The notes under the pieces are model-generated. The model was not told where the DNA came from. It was given only the letters and a program-made list of their open reading frames with translations, and made no database searches. Source: a virus. Taken from it: a stretch of 61,109 nucleotides of DNA. The stretch covers positions 1 through 61,109 of IMG/VR virus record IMGVR_UViG_3300005608_000006; one strand, 5' to 3'. A program made the position numbers and the translations under genes. Shown here piece after piece: positions 1-7,348 of this stretch (positions within the stretch are counted from its first letter, which is position 1; every line of letters starts with the position of its first letter).

Positions 1-344
1 CTAGCAACTGTAAAGTTTTCAGCATAACCTTGAATACTTGATGCCCATTTTTCAAATGCTGCTCTGAGTTTGAACTTACTGTCGTTCATAACAGTAATAG
101 TCCAAGGTTCAAAGGTTCTATCACCTGCAATTTTAAGTGTTCTACCTCTAAATGGAACTTCAATAACACCAATCTGAGAAGAAGGAAGATTTGCTGCACG
201 AACAGTAAACTTACCTAGTCTAACTAAGGATGCGTTGTTAATTATTCCAGAGGGGAAAGCGAGATCTACTTGAAATAGATTAGGACGTGCAAAGTCTGAG
301 GCGACATTCGCTTTAAAATCGTCAATTCTTCCTCTTCTTGCCAT
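1..344 (-). CDS. gp19: Tail tube protein gp19 (3' end beyond window)
   Basis: About 114 codons are visible, beginning with ATG at 344 (MARRGRIDDFKANVASDF) and running off the left edge. The sequence resembles the T4 gp19 family, whose hexameric rings stack into the inner tail tube through which DNA passes. Recognisable segments are LFQVDLAFPSG, an IEVPFRGRTLKIAGDR stretch and a WTITVMNDSKFKLR segment, all typical of cyanophage gp19. It directly follows the sheath gene gp18, as in T4. A hairpin terminator and a CTAAATA late-promoter motif lie between gp18 and this gene, so it probably has its own late transcript. Identification is from family resemblance and gene order. Confidence 0.93.
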   Translation of the reverse strand, partial: MARRGRIDDFKANVASDFARPNLFQVDLAFPSGIINNASLVRLGKFTVRAANLPSSQIGVIEVPFRGRTLKIAGDRTFEPWTITVMNDSKFKLRAAFEKWASSIQGYAENFTVA

Positions 345-371
345 GGTTTTTAAAAATAACTCCGTCTTTTA

Positions 372-378
372 TATTTAG
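372..378 (-). promoter_or_regulatory. Late promoter motif CTAAATA upstream of gp19
   Basis: CTAAATA on the minus strand, extended to CTAAATATAA, lies 27 nt before the gp19 ATG. T4-like cyanophages use NATAAATA/CTAAATA motifs in place of the T4 TATAAATA late promoter, recognised by the gp55-type late sigma factor. The spacing fits a short leader. Confidence 0.6.
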
Positions 379-383
379 ATAAA

Positions 384-419
384 TGAAAAATTTCAGAGCC
401 TCTTGCGGAGACTCTGAAA
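384..419 (-). terminator. Factor-independent terminator after gp18
   Basis: On the minus strand an 8-bp stem (TTTCAGAG paired with CTCTGAAA) continues through CTCC/AAGAG pairing to a short loop and is followed by ATTTTTC. It lies 25 nt downstream of the gp18 stop, just before the gp19 late promoter, so it would separate the two transcripts or attenuate readthrough. Confidence 0.6.
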
Positions 420-443
420 CTCATTTGGATTGTTTAGTTGTAA

Positions 444-2699
444 TTAATTAGCGATCTCTGAGAATGCAACTCCAGTTCTGGTAGCAACAAAGGTTAGAGT
501 GATAAAGTTAATTGTTCGTGTTGGTTTCACAAATATCTCTGCGAAAAATTCACCACGATCGATTGACTCAGCAGGGTTATTAGTTCCATCACACTTAACC
601 AAGAAGTCGATTACACCTCTACGACCTTGAACGTCGCGGAGATATGGTTCAACAATGTTGACGAATAGACTTCTTTGTGCATCGTCGTTTTGCTCGAAGA
701 GTTGTGATCTTGCAGCACCTGCAATAACTCTTTCGATTGTTAGGAATAGACGACGAATGTTGATTCTATCAAATGCGGATGACTGTGCTAATGCAGTCTT
801 GTCACCGAACAATACCACACCTTGACCAGGGAATGATACGATTGGGTTAATCCTATTTGCGTATAGAGTGTCTCTCTGTGTCTTTGTAGGTGTGTATGCT
901 AGTTTAATAGCATTTCTTAAGATACCTCGTTGGAAACCTGCTGGTGAGAACCATGGTTCAGCAACTTCAGTAGTCTGTAAGCAAAGACCTGCAACGTCAC
1001 CATTACAAGGGATGTAACGATAAACATCATTATACTTGTCGTAGATGTACTTGTATCCAGAATCAAATACTAAGTAAGAAGAACTAGGAAGTTTCTTGAA
1101 GAAAGAAACCATGTTAGTTGTAATTGTAGCAGCACTACTGATTCCAATTACGTTTCCTCTACGAGGTGAACAGAATACAATACAGTCTCTTCTCTCTTCA
1201 GCGATATTTACAAGAGTTGAAATCTTGGAAACAGCAGCTGCATCATCAGCACCAGAAGGACCTGCAAGTATAAAGTCGATTGTTTGTGACTCAGGATCTT
1301 CGATTAGTTCATATGCAGTTGTAATGTCTACTTGACCTACTGAATATGTTCCACCAGATAAACCATAATCAACACCACCACTTAATCTGTAGTAGTATGA
1401 TGAGTTGTTTACAGAACCTATAGTCTTGAATGTGCCAGGATAATCTGTAGTACCTGCACTAGAGCGTAGTAAGTTAAACTGTCTAGCAGCAGCTGTTTGA
1501 CCCCAGTTACCATCAGATGCTGATGAAGTTGCATTAAAGAATCCTGTCTCGTGCTCTGCCCAGTATATGTAAGCTGATTTTGCTTTTAATACGTTTGGAT
1601 AGTAGTTAGTCTCTCCAACAGATGTTTTTGCATCAGATGCTTTAGAAAGTCCAACAAATCTCTCAAGTAAAGCACCAGGTGTTCCACTGACTTTACCGTC
1701 AACATCAAGAACTAAAACGTGCATCTCGTCTCTATGTCCACCTTGTTGTGTAGCATATAGAGAAGTGCCAGGTCTAGGAGCAACGTTGATCCATTTTACG
1801 CCAGGTAGATACTCACGCTCTGAATACTCATCTCTTACTGAACTGACTGAAGCAGCAGTTGAGTTAGTATCTGAGATTGAATCAGAAGCAGCAAAGTCAA
1901 TGCTACCTTTGTTTAATCCGACATACACACGACGCTCAATACCAGCAGTTGAGATAACAGCAGTATTAGTTGTGCTTTGAGTCATTGTCTGACCGTCAGC
2001 AATAATACCTGTGATACCACCAGAAGGCATTCCGATTTCTATTTTCTTATTCTCTTCATCTACTGCGAGGACATTAACTGTTTGTGCTGATCCAGAGATG
2101 GAGATCGTTGCAGTTGAACCTGCAGTGATTGTTCCAACAAATGCATCAACTGTTAATACGATACTATACTTGAAGACTTTACCAGCAGCACCTGATGTTG
2201 CACTTACTGCTTCATCAGCCACATATTCGTGATCGTTACCAGATCCAGGTGCAGGAACGACCAAGATTTGATCAGGTCCAGCGTCTGTAGTGAATACAGC
2301 GATTGAGTTACCTTTAGTACCTGCTGTGCGAGAAACCCATTTGAATGAGTTACTTGCTGATTCGTAACTTGTTTCGTATTCTAATAAATTCTTGATTAAT
2401 GGTGGAGTTCCAGAATCTGTAGCGTTTTTTAGGGATGAAGATGTTACGCGAATTGCTTTTAAAGTTCCACCGTAAGACAAGAACTGAGCAGCTGAATACC
2501 AGTACTCGTAGTTATAATCGTTTGGTTTTCCAAAAACGTCTGCTAATTCTCTTTCTGAAGCGATGTCAACGATCTCTTCAACGGGTCCCAATTCAAACGG
2601 TGCTGCAAGAACACCAATGTTCGCACTCGCTACGGTTGTTACTGTAGTTAAATCTCTTTCTTGAAAAACTACACCAGGCGAGGATTGATTGACTGCCAT
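444..2699 (-). CDS. gp18: Contractile tail sheath protein gp18
   Basis: 751 residues; T4 gp18 has 659. The N-terminus (PGVVFQERDLTTVT, then NIGVLAAPFELGPVEEI) and the C-terminal region (VSFPGQGVVLFGDKTAL, then INIRRLFLTIERVI, then LRDVQGRRGVIDF) are hallmarks of myovirus sheath proteins, the part that contracts to drive the tube through the envelope. Residues around 140-260 carry an insertion (GAAGKV followed by a beta-rich GSTATISISGS stretch) that resembles modules in the neighbouring baseplate proteins. The start is ATG at 2699, with AGGAGA 8 nt upstream. A TATAAATA late promoter lies 43 nt upstream, just past the gp17 stop, and a hairpin follows the stop codon. Confidence 0.97.
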   Translation of the reverse strand: MAVNQSSPGVVFQERDLTTVTTVASANIGVLAAPFELGPVEEIVDIASERELADVFGKPNDYNYEYWYSAAQFLSYGGTLKAIRVTSSSLKNATDSGTPPLIKNLLEYETSYESASNSFKWVSRTAGTKGNSIAVFTTDAGPDQILVVPAPGSGNDHEYVADEAVSATSGAAGKVFKYSIVLTVDAFVGTITAGSTATISISGSAQTVNVLAVDEENKKIEIGMPSGGITGIIADGQTMTQSTTNTAVISTAGIERRVYVGLNKGSIDFAASDSISDTNSTAASVSSVRDEYSEREYLPGVKWINVAPRPGTSLYATQQGGHRDEMHVLVLDVDGKVSGTPGALLERFVGLSKASDAKTSVGETNYYPNVLKAKSAYIYWAEHETGFFNATSSASDGNWGQTAAARQFNLLRSSAGTTDYPGTFKTIGSVNNSSYYYRLSGGVDYGLSGGTYSVGQVDITTAYELIEDPESQTIDFILAGPSGADDAAAVSKISTLVNIAEERRDCIVFCSPRRGNVIGISSAATITTNMVSFFKKLPSSSYLVFDSGYKYIYDKYNDVYRYIPCNGDVAGLCLQTTEVAEPWFSPAGFQRGILRNAIKLAYTPTKTQRDTLYANRINPIVSFPGQGVVLFGDKTALAQSSAFDRINIRRLFLTIERVIAGAARSQLFEQNDDAQRSLFVNIVEPYLRDVQGRRGVIDFLVKCDGTNNPAESIDRGEFFAEIFVKPTRTINFITLTFVATRTGVAFSEIAN

Positions 2700-2742
2700 G
2701 TTTAATGTCTCCTAGTATGTGCCAGTATCGGTTGTCTAAGAT

Positions 2743-2750
2743 TATTTATA
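2743..2750 (-). promoter_or_regulatory. Late promoter TATAAATA upstream of gp18
   Basis: An exact match to the T4 late promoter octamer on the minus strand. It lies between the gp17 stop (2762) and the gp18 start (2699). High-level late expression of the sheath protein is expected, so the placement makes sense. Confidence 0.75.
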
Positions 2751-2761
2751 TTTTTGAAACG

Positions 2762-4411
2762 TCACCTAAACTCCCACATATATGACTTGTCTCCATATTC
2801 CGCGACTTTCCAGACATCTCCCTGTGCATCTTTGAACTGATCCTCTTCAAAACCATCAGAAACAAATCCAAATGGAGCCATGTCTTGTTCTATAGCATCT
2901 CGTTGATCATCATATATTCTTTGTCTTACATCATTATCATGCATCTCTTTAAAGTAAGGTTGCATTGCCATCCATGAGAAAATAACCAAACACATTGCTA
3001 GGTCATCATTACACCCTTCTTCTGCAGCAAATGATTGACCTTTCTGAATGAATGTAGTTAGTTCCGCAATGGTATCGTAATCATTGATTGATAACTTATC
3101 TTCTTCTATTAATGCTTTTAGATTAGAACATCCAACTTGTTTTGCTGCTGTAGACATTTTTAAACCAAGTTGTGTCTTCTTACCAGAGAATCCTTGACCA
3201 AGTTGTTGACCTGCACGTCCTCTCATTGAACACATGAGAAGGTTCTCGTACTCTAAGTCATATTGAATGATGTCTGCAACCTGTCCACCTATATCATTTA
3301 CCTCACATAATATGTAAGCACCATTATAGTTCTTGGCTACATCAACAACTATATTAGGAAGAACAATAGGTTTCACTTCATTGTTTCTATACCTTGCTAC
3401 CATTTTATATGGTAATGTCGTTGTATCAAACACCACGAATGCAGAATAATCATTACCAATACCACGAGATACGTCCACAGTAACAATGTAATTATGTTCT
3501 TCTATCTTGTTTTCATATATTGCTAGACCTCTATTTTCCTTTATTGGATCATGATAAGGCATTGTTCTTAGTTTACTTGGTGCTATTAACGTATCTACAG
3601 ATCCCAAGAACTCACATTCAAACTCAACTCTAAACTGTTGTTCTGATGTGTTTTTAATTGTTTGTTCTTTCCATACCTCATCACGACCTGGCACTTCAGA
3701 CCAATGAACTTCAGTTGGGACGTATTCATTAGTTCCACGCTCTGCATCATGCCAGAGTTTGTAGAACATGTTCATTCCGTGAGGAGTAGATATGATAATA
3801 ACTTTTGTAGACTTACCTGAGGAGATAGTTGGATAAACAGAACTAAAAAACTGATCAGCGATATGATTTGGAATGAACGCGAATTCATCCAAAAATATAA
3901 TGTTAAACGACATACCCCTAACAGCAGAAGCAGAAGTAGATGCAGCCATGATCTTACTTCCATTCTCCAATTCCAATGATCCTCTGTTCCATTGGAGGAT
4001 TCCTTGTTGGAGGTATTTGGGGAGACTTTCATAACTTAGTTGTAAACGTTGTAGCATTTCACGAGCAGTCGCTGCTTTGTTTGCAAGGATTGCTACGTTA
4101 ACATTAGGATTGAATAGAACATACCATAAAAGATATGAGGTAACAATAGTTGATTTACCAGACTGTCTTGGTAGTTTTGCTATATTAAATCTATAGTCAT
4201 GGAACTTTGATACCATCTCTTCTTGGAAATGATACATGTCAAACGGAATCAAACCTTTGTCTAGAGATACTATCTTAATATAATTCCTGATAAAATACAC
4301 AGGATCTTCAGAACACTTCAGTACTTCCTTAACTTGTTTCTTAGTAAATTTCTGAGAAACATTTGCTTTTTTTAAATTAGGATTACCTAAGTATTGCTCA
4401 GTGCTTGCCAT
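2762..4411 (-). CDS. gp17: Terminase large subunit gp17 (packaging ATPase/nuclease)
   Basis: 549 residues; T4 gp17 has 610. The N-terminal ATPase has a Walker A (PRQSGKST, K86), a Walker B with catalytic carboxylate (IIFLDEFAF, D175-E176) and a coupling motif (IISTPHG, near 207-212). The C-terminal RNase H-like nuclease has VDVSRG (D313), ILCEVND (E370) and GCNDDLAM (D469/D470). The D313-E370 spacing of 57 equals D401-E458 in T4. The protein pumps DNA into the prohead and cuts the concatemer. Its first 25 nt overlap the end of pcyA, so expression may be coupled to that metabolic gene. Its partner gp16 is about 5.7 kb upstream, separated by an accessory block. Confidence 0.98.
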   Translation of the reverse strand: MASTEQYLGNPNLKKANVSQKFTKKQVKEVLKCSEDPVYFIRNYIKIVSLDKGLIPFDMYHFQEEMVSKFHDYRFNIAKLPRQSGKSTIVTSYLLWYVLFNPNVNVAILANKAATAREMLQRLQLSYESLPKYLQQGILQWNRGSLELENGSKIMAASTSASAVRGMSFNIIFLDEFAFIPNHIADQFFSSVYPTISSGKSTKVIIISTPHGMNMFYKLWHDAERGTNEYVPTEVHWSEVPGRDEVWKEQTIKNTSEQQFRVEFECEFLGSVDTLIAPSKLRTMPYHDPIKENRGLAIYENKIEEHNYIVTVDVSRGIGNDYSAFVVFDTTTLPYKMVARYRNNEVKPIVLPNIVVDVAKNYNGAYILCEVNDIGGQVADIIQYDLEYENLLMCSMRGRAGQQLGQGFSGKKTQLGLKMSTAAKQVGCSNLKALIEEDKLSINDYDTIAELTTFIQKGQSFAAEEGCNDDLAMCLVIFSWMAMQPYFKEMHDNDVRQRIYDDQRDAIEQDMAPFGFVSDGFEEDQFKDAQGDVWKVAEYGDKSYMWEFR

Positions 4412-5085
4412 TTTGGTTTGTCAAATAAAACGTCATTGATGTATTCGTCTGCCCATTCGGGATCGAACCATTGACTAAGGACTGCTTTAGTCTTTGTATT
4501 CTTCCTTTGGGAAGTGCAATACCAACACTGGTCATCAATCCTTTTCATAGTATTTATCCATTGCATATCGAAGACAGCGTTTTCTACTATACCTCTATAG
4601 AGGTTAAGGGTATCTTTAATCATATCCAAATACATTTGTTTTTCCTTTTCAGTCTTGATACGAACGAACTTACACCCTTCTGAAAATATCTCTTCACCCC
4701 ATTGTGGTAAAATTCTATCCTCTTCAAAATTATACTTAAATGATATATCTTTGAATAGTTCCATTAATCTCTCCGTGCCACACACAGGTGATAAATCTAT
4801 GATTGCAGCAGTAATTACTTTTGGTGTTTCTACAATATCGGCACCAAAAATGGGTATAGGATAATCTACTGAAGGATACAATACACAATGCATCACTTCT
4901 ATATTATCCGTATACCCAGTTTCTAAATGCATCTTTCTCAGTTTTTTACTCTGATGCATTTCATTCATTATGAATACTTTATCGTTCTCAACAATAGGAT
5001 ATTTGTTCTCCATAGACTTGACATCTGGAAAACTCCTTAATTCTTTTCTAATATAATTAGATACTTCAGCCGTCAGACTTGTCAC
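4387..5085 (-). CDS. pcyA: Ferredoxin-dependent bilin reductase, PcyA type
   Basis: 232 residues from a GTG start (no earlier in-frame alternative seen). The sequence matches the HY2/FDBR family and is closest to PcyA, which reduces biliverdin IX-alpha to phycocyanobilin using ferredoxin. Recognisable blocks are LRKMHLE (50-55), MHCVLYPSVDYPIPIFGADIV (65-85), ITAAIIDLSPV, LPQWGEEIFSEGC and the C-terminal WADEYINDVLFDKP. By alignment from memory to Synechocystis PcyA, E55, H66 and D83 correspond to catalytic E76, H88 and D105; all three are kept. Phage PcyX (makes phycoerythrobilin) has Asp for that Glu, and PebS is more divergent. It overlaps the upstream 74-residue gene by 20 nt and gp17 by 25 nt. 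An auxiliary metabolic gene of cyanobacterial origin. Confidence 0.93.
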   Translation of the reverse strand: MTSLTAEVSNYIRKELRSFPDVKSMENKYPIVENDKVFIMNEMHQSKKLRKMHLETGYTDNIEVMHCVLYPSVDYPIPIFGADIVETPKVITAAIIDLSPVCGTERLMELFKDISFKYNFEEDRILPQWGEEIFSEGCKFVRIKTEKEKQMYLDMIKDTLNLYRGIVENAVFDMQWINTMKRIDDQCWYCTSQRKNTKTKAVLSQWFDPEWADEYINDVLFDKPKWQALSNT

Positions 5086-5290
5086 TTTTTCTCATAAAGT
5101 ATTTTTGAATAACTTCAATTTGATCTTGATACTTAGCGATCATGTTTAGTTCTTCTTCGATTGCTTCTACAACGTTTGAGTGCTCACCAATACCAACAGG
5201 GTTTGTAAGATAAACTTCAACATTTGCTTTGTGTTTTGCAATATCTCCTTGTGCATGTGCTAGTAGTGCTTTAAGTAGTTGTTCTCTCAT
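5066..5290 (-). CDS. Conserved cyanophage small protein (74 aa)
   Basis: 74 residues beginning MREQLLKALLAHAQGDIAKH. The composition is helical, with a predicted coiled-coil stretch near 40-66 (EAIEEELNMIAKYQDQIEVIQ). I recognise this as a small protein common in T4-like cyanophage genomes, but no function is known to me. Its ATG overlaps the stop of the 46-residue gene upstream (TAATG), and its own end overlaps pcyA by 20 nt. This gives a coupled chain from the nuclease gene to terminase. Confidence 0.85.
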   Translation of the reverse strand: MREQLLKALLAHAQGDIAKHKANVEVYLTNPVGIGEHSNVVEAIEEELNMIAKYQDQIEVIQKYFMRKSDKSDG

Positions 5291-5430
5291 TACAGTAAAA
5301 TTGCTCCAATAATAAATCCTTTAGCGAATGAAATACACAGCATTTTGTAATCTGATAATTCAAACCTGTCTTGAAACTTTTTGATAAGTCTCTTATCCCA
5401 TTCAACAAATTTGTCGAAATACTTTTTCAT
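5290..5430 (-). CDS. Small membrane protein (46 aa)
   Basis: 46 codons: MKKYFDKFVEWDKRLIKKFQ, then DRFELSDYKMLCISFAKG and a hydrophobic C-terminus (FIIGAILL). The basic amphipathic N-terminus and short hydrophobic tail suggest a membrane-associated peptide. Support for a real gene is positional: its ATG directly follows the stop of the nuclease gene (TAA-ATG), and its TAA overlaps the next ATG (TAATG). I recall similar short ORFs in other cyanophages. Function unknown. Confidence 0.72.
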   Translation of the reverse strand: MKKYFDKFVEWDKRLIKKFQDRFELSDYKMLCISFAKGFIIGAILL

Positions 5431-5895
5431 TTAACCCTCGTTTAGTGTTCCAAATGATCTTCTTATTTCACGGAGTGCTTCAAGATTCATATCTTTCGTA
5501 CCTCCATCATAAGCATGAGCATACCCCTCGGTAATCATTTGCTCATTAAGGGACACATTTGAGTCCCCGACGTAAAGCCAACCGAGTAAGCGACCATACT
5601 TACCGACACCACCAACAAGTTCAGTCCTAATAGACAACTCATCATCACCAGCGATAGTTGACTCCAACTTCTCTTTGAGCCAGTTTGTTGCATCAATTCC
5701 AAGAGCTTTCTCCTCTAAATTTCGAGTTCTTTTCTCAGGTGTATCAACACCAGCGACACGTACCCGTTCCTTTTTATATAGATCAAATCCTAGATCGATT
5801 GTAACATCTATTGTGTCACCATCAAGTACTCGGTTGATCTCTGTTATTCGGAAGTTGTAACAACTCTTTCTGTTCGGGGGTATCATTGCTCCCAT
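5431..5895 (-). CDS. Staphylococcal-nuclease-like endonuclease
   Basis: 154 residues of the SNase/thermonuclease fold, a Ca-dependent DNA/RNA endonuclease. The calcium site signature VLDGDTIDVTIDLGF (D25, D27) is present. The catalytic trio maps to R46 and E54 (RVRVAGVDTPE, the 8-residue spacing of R35-E43 in the S. aureus enzyme) and R102 (GKYGRLLGWLY). No signal peptide is visible, so it probably acts inside the host, for example in host DNA breakdown. Two ATGs are possible (5895 or 5886); the first has GGAG about 7 nt upstream. The first 74 nt overlap the upstream 57-residue ORF. SNase genes are frequent in cyanophages. Confidence 0.9.
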   Translation of the reverse strand: MGAMIPPNRKSCYNFRITEINRVLDGDTIDVTIDLGFDLYKKERVRVAGVDTPEKRTRNLEEKALGIDATNWLKEKLESTIAGDDELSIRTELVGGVGKYGRLLGWLYVGDSNVSLNEQMITEGYAHAYDGGTKDMNLEALREIRRSFGTLNEG

Positions 5896-5995
5896 CGCTC
5901 ATCTCCAAAAATGACATACGAAGTATATAGTAGATATACCACGACACTATTATTACAAGTATCGCAACCATCCATACTACTCCCCAGACAACCAT
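5822..5995 (-). CDS. Small N-terminally anchored membrane protein (57 aa)
   Basis: 57 residues: a hydrophobic N-terminal segment (MVVWGVVWMVAILVIIVSWY, continuing IYYIL) that reads as a single membrane anchor, then a polar tail ending NNRDQPST. Its ATG overlaps the stop of the 52-residue gene (TAATG at 5995-5999), which argues for real translation. The last 74 nt overlap the nuclease gene in another frame. No function recognised; placement beside a nuclease is suggestive at most. Confidence 0.62.
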   Translation of the reverse strand: MVVWGVVWMVAILVIIVSWYIYYILRMSFLEMSDGSNDTPEQKELLQLPNNRDQPST

Positions 5996-6153
5996 TATTC
6001 TTCTTTAATAACGTATTCTGATGAATGTTCCGTCAGAAGTCCTGGTAGATCTTCTTTTGCTTGCTTAATAGCATTGTATGCATCATCTGCATACTCACAA
6101 ATTTCATAATGATTATTGAGGTTATCGTGATAACCTACGGTATAATGGGACAT
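5995..6153 (-). CDS. Small conserved-looking hypothetical protein (52 aa)
   Basis: 52 residues, MSHYTVGYHDNLNNHYEICE followed by an acidic helical stretch (YADDAYNAIKQAKEDLPGLL). The composition is that of a soluble protein. A GGAG sequence lies 11 nt upstream of the ATG, and the stop overlaps the start of the membrane-protein gene (TAATG). Function unknown; I believe related ORFs occur in other cyanophages. Confidence 0.68.
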   Translation of the reverse strand: MSHYTVGYHDNLNNHYEICEYADDAYNAIKQAKEDLPGLLTEHSSEYVIKEE

Positions 6154-6178
6154 GATAGTTTCAACTCCATTTACCCTA

Positions 6179-6418
6179 TTATTTATTTGGGTTATGGTCT
6201 TTCATACCGCCATGGTTACCATCTCCTGGCAATTTACCGTAAGCAACATATTCGATTGCTTGCATAGAACCTTCGAGTCTAGTTAGATCTCTTTCTAACT
6301 TTACATACTCATCATATGCTGCTTGAAGTTCTTGCTTTCTCTGAGACAACTGTATAGTACGTTTAGTAAAACGTTGAATGAGTTGTTCAGAAGATTCAAC
6401 TGTTTTCATTCCTTTCAT
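6179..6418 (-). CDS. Coiled-coil hypothetical protein (79 aa)
   Basis: 79 residues. Residues 10-55 form a heptad-rich helix (IQRFTKRTIQLSQRKQELQA, then YDEYVKLERDLTRLEGSM), and the C-terminus is polar and Gly/Asn/His-rich. The first residues MKGMK offer two starts; the upstream ATG at 6418 lies 2 nt after the preceding stop. No function recognised. Confidence 0.7.
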   Translation of the reverse strand: MKGMKTVESSEQLIQRFTKRTIQLSQRKQELQAAYDEYVKLERDLTRLEGSMQAIEYVAYGKLPGDGNHGGMKDHNPNK

Positions 6419-6420
6419 AA

Positions 6421-6684
6421 TTAATCATCTAGATCTTTTAGTTTTTTCTCGACCCAATGGTCTTCATTGTTTATTCCAGCTGCTTTTACATATCTCATAA
6501 TATGATCATCAATTTGATGAAAGATTGGATGTAAATCCAAATCCATATTAATATCATGAGCAATGTCTGCTACTTGGGATTCTGTTAAACAGTGGTCTGG
6601 ATGTAACAGATCACAAGTTGGAATTCTTTGTTCAATTAATTCATTGAGATTAAGTCTAATCTCATAGTCACGATAGACTGGCAT
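6421..6684 (-). CDS. Hypothetical protein (87 aa)
   Basis: The longest open frame starts at 6732, but the ATG at 6684 (MPVYRDYEIRLNLNELIEQR) has a strong AAGGAG 7 nt upstream and is the better start, giving 87 residues. The protein is acidic and helical, with a His/Cys-containing stretch (CDLLHPDHCLTESQVADIAH) that could bind metal, though there is no clear motif. Its start lies 17 nt inside the 3' end of the 48-residue gene. No function recognised. Confidence 0.75.
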   Translation of the reverse strand: MPVYRDYEIRLNLNELIEQRIPTCDLLHPDHCLTESQVADIAHDINMDLDLHPIFHQIDDHIMRYVKAAGINNEDHWVEKKLKDLDD

Positions 6685-6814
6685 TTTCAAACTCCTTGAT
6701 AAGGGAATCGTATTTTCTAAACATTTTATCACCTGCGATATAGCATCGCTGACGCTTCCATAAAGCCTCTATGATTAATTTATAATCATCTTTGGTGAAT
6801 GTTTCGGTTGTCAT
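6668..6814 (-). CDS. Small hypothetical protein (48 aa)
   Basis: 48 residues, MTTETFTKDDYKLIIEALWK then RQRCYIAGDKMFRKYDSLIK. Its ATG overlaps the PTOX stop codon (ATGA at 6811-6814), a classic translational coupling signal. Its end overlaps the next gene by 17 nt and contains that gene's AAGGAG. Function unknown; the case for a gene is the arrangement. Confidence 0.7.
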   Translation of the reverse strand: MTTETFTKDDYKLIIEALWKRQRCYIAGDKMFRKYDSLIKEFENASLS

Positions 6815-7317
6815 CTGATAAGCTCCATTGCTTGAGATAGTTCTTGAGCGTGTTTGACCTCATCATCTCTTATTCTAATGATGTCTTGATCATCTGGATG
6901 GTTTGTCAGGTATTTCTCATATGTTTCGGCAGCATGCCATTCTACTTTCTCATTTAGATCGTAAGCAGAAATAGGAAATAACCCGTAATAAACCACCATA
7001 ATCCAATAGTAGATAAGGACGAGAGATTTGGCAAAGATGCGGTCGATCCAATAATCAGCACCCCCACGAGACTCCATATGCTCAAGATGTTCCGTTTCGT
7101 TAAGTGTTTGACCAAAATGTTCCTCCATTAGTTTTATATGTACTGGTCCTCTAAGACCCATTGATTCTTTAAAATGTAATACGCTTAAAAACGCAAAATA
7201 GGGTGCACGAGCTATTTCCTCAAGCACCCAAAATCTTTGGAAGTCTCTGTCTTTGTAAAGCCAATCAATAATAGCAACCGTTATAGTTAAAACTATAGTA
7301 TTGAAAGATTTTAACAC
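6811..7317 (-). CDS. ptox: Plastoquinol terminal oxidase (PTOX, alternative oxidase family)
   Basis: 168 residues. A di-iron carboxylate oxidase that takes electrons from plastoquinol and reduces O2 to water; in infected cyanobacteria it would vent electrons from the photosynthetic chain. The ligand motifs are LEEIARAPYF (E33), NETEHLEHM (E74, H77), VEWHAAETY (E126) and RDDEVKHAQ (E153, H156), in the family order. The interfacial membrane-helix segment is SLVLIYYWIMVVYYGLFPIS (98-117). The start is GTG at 7317; an in-frame stop lies just upstream and there is no nearby ATG. At 168 residues it is shorter than plant PTOX, as in other cyanophages. A known cyanophage auxiliary gene. Confidence 0.95.
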   Translation of the reverse strand: MLKSFNTIVLTITVAIIDWLYKDRDFQRFWVLEEIARAPYFAFLSVLHFKESMGLRGPVHIKLMEEHFGQTLNETEHLEHMESRGGADYWIDRIFAKSLVLIYYWIMVVYYGLFPISAYDLNEKVEWHAAETYEKYLTNHPDDQDIIRIRDDEVKHAQELSQAMELIR

Positions 7318-7348
7318 TGATTTTTAATCACATCTGTACTATCTATAC

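Noticed and set aside
4387-5085. Assignment of the bilin reductase to PebS or PcyX
   Set aside because: Sequence blocks are PcyA-like and the Glu-His-Asp set is complete; PcyX has Asp at the Glu position and PebS is more distant. Final proof would need a tree.
6685-6732. Upstream start (103 aa) for the 87-aa gene
   Set aside because: The extension overlaps the coupled 48-residue gene, and the ATG at 6684 has a strong AAGGAG.
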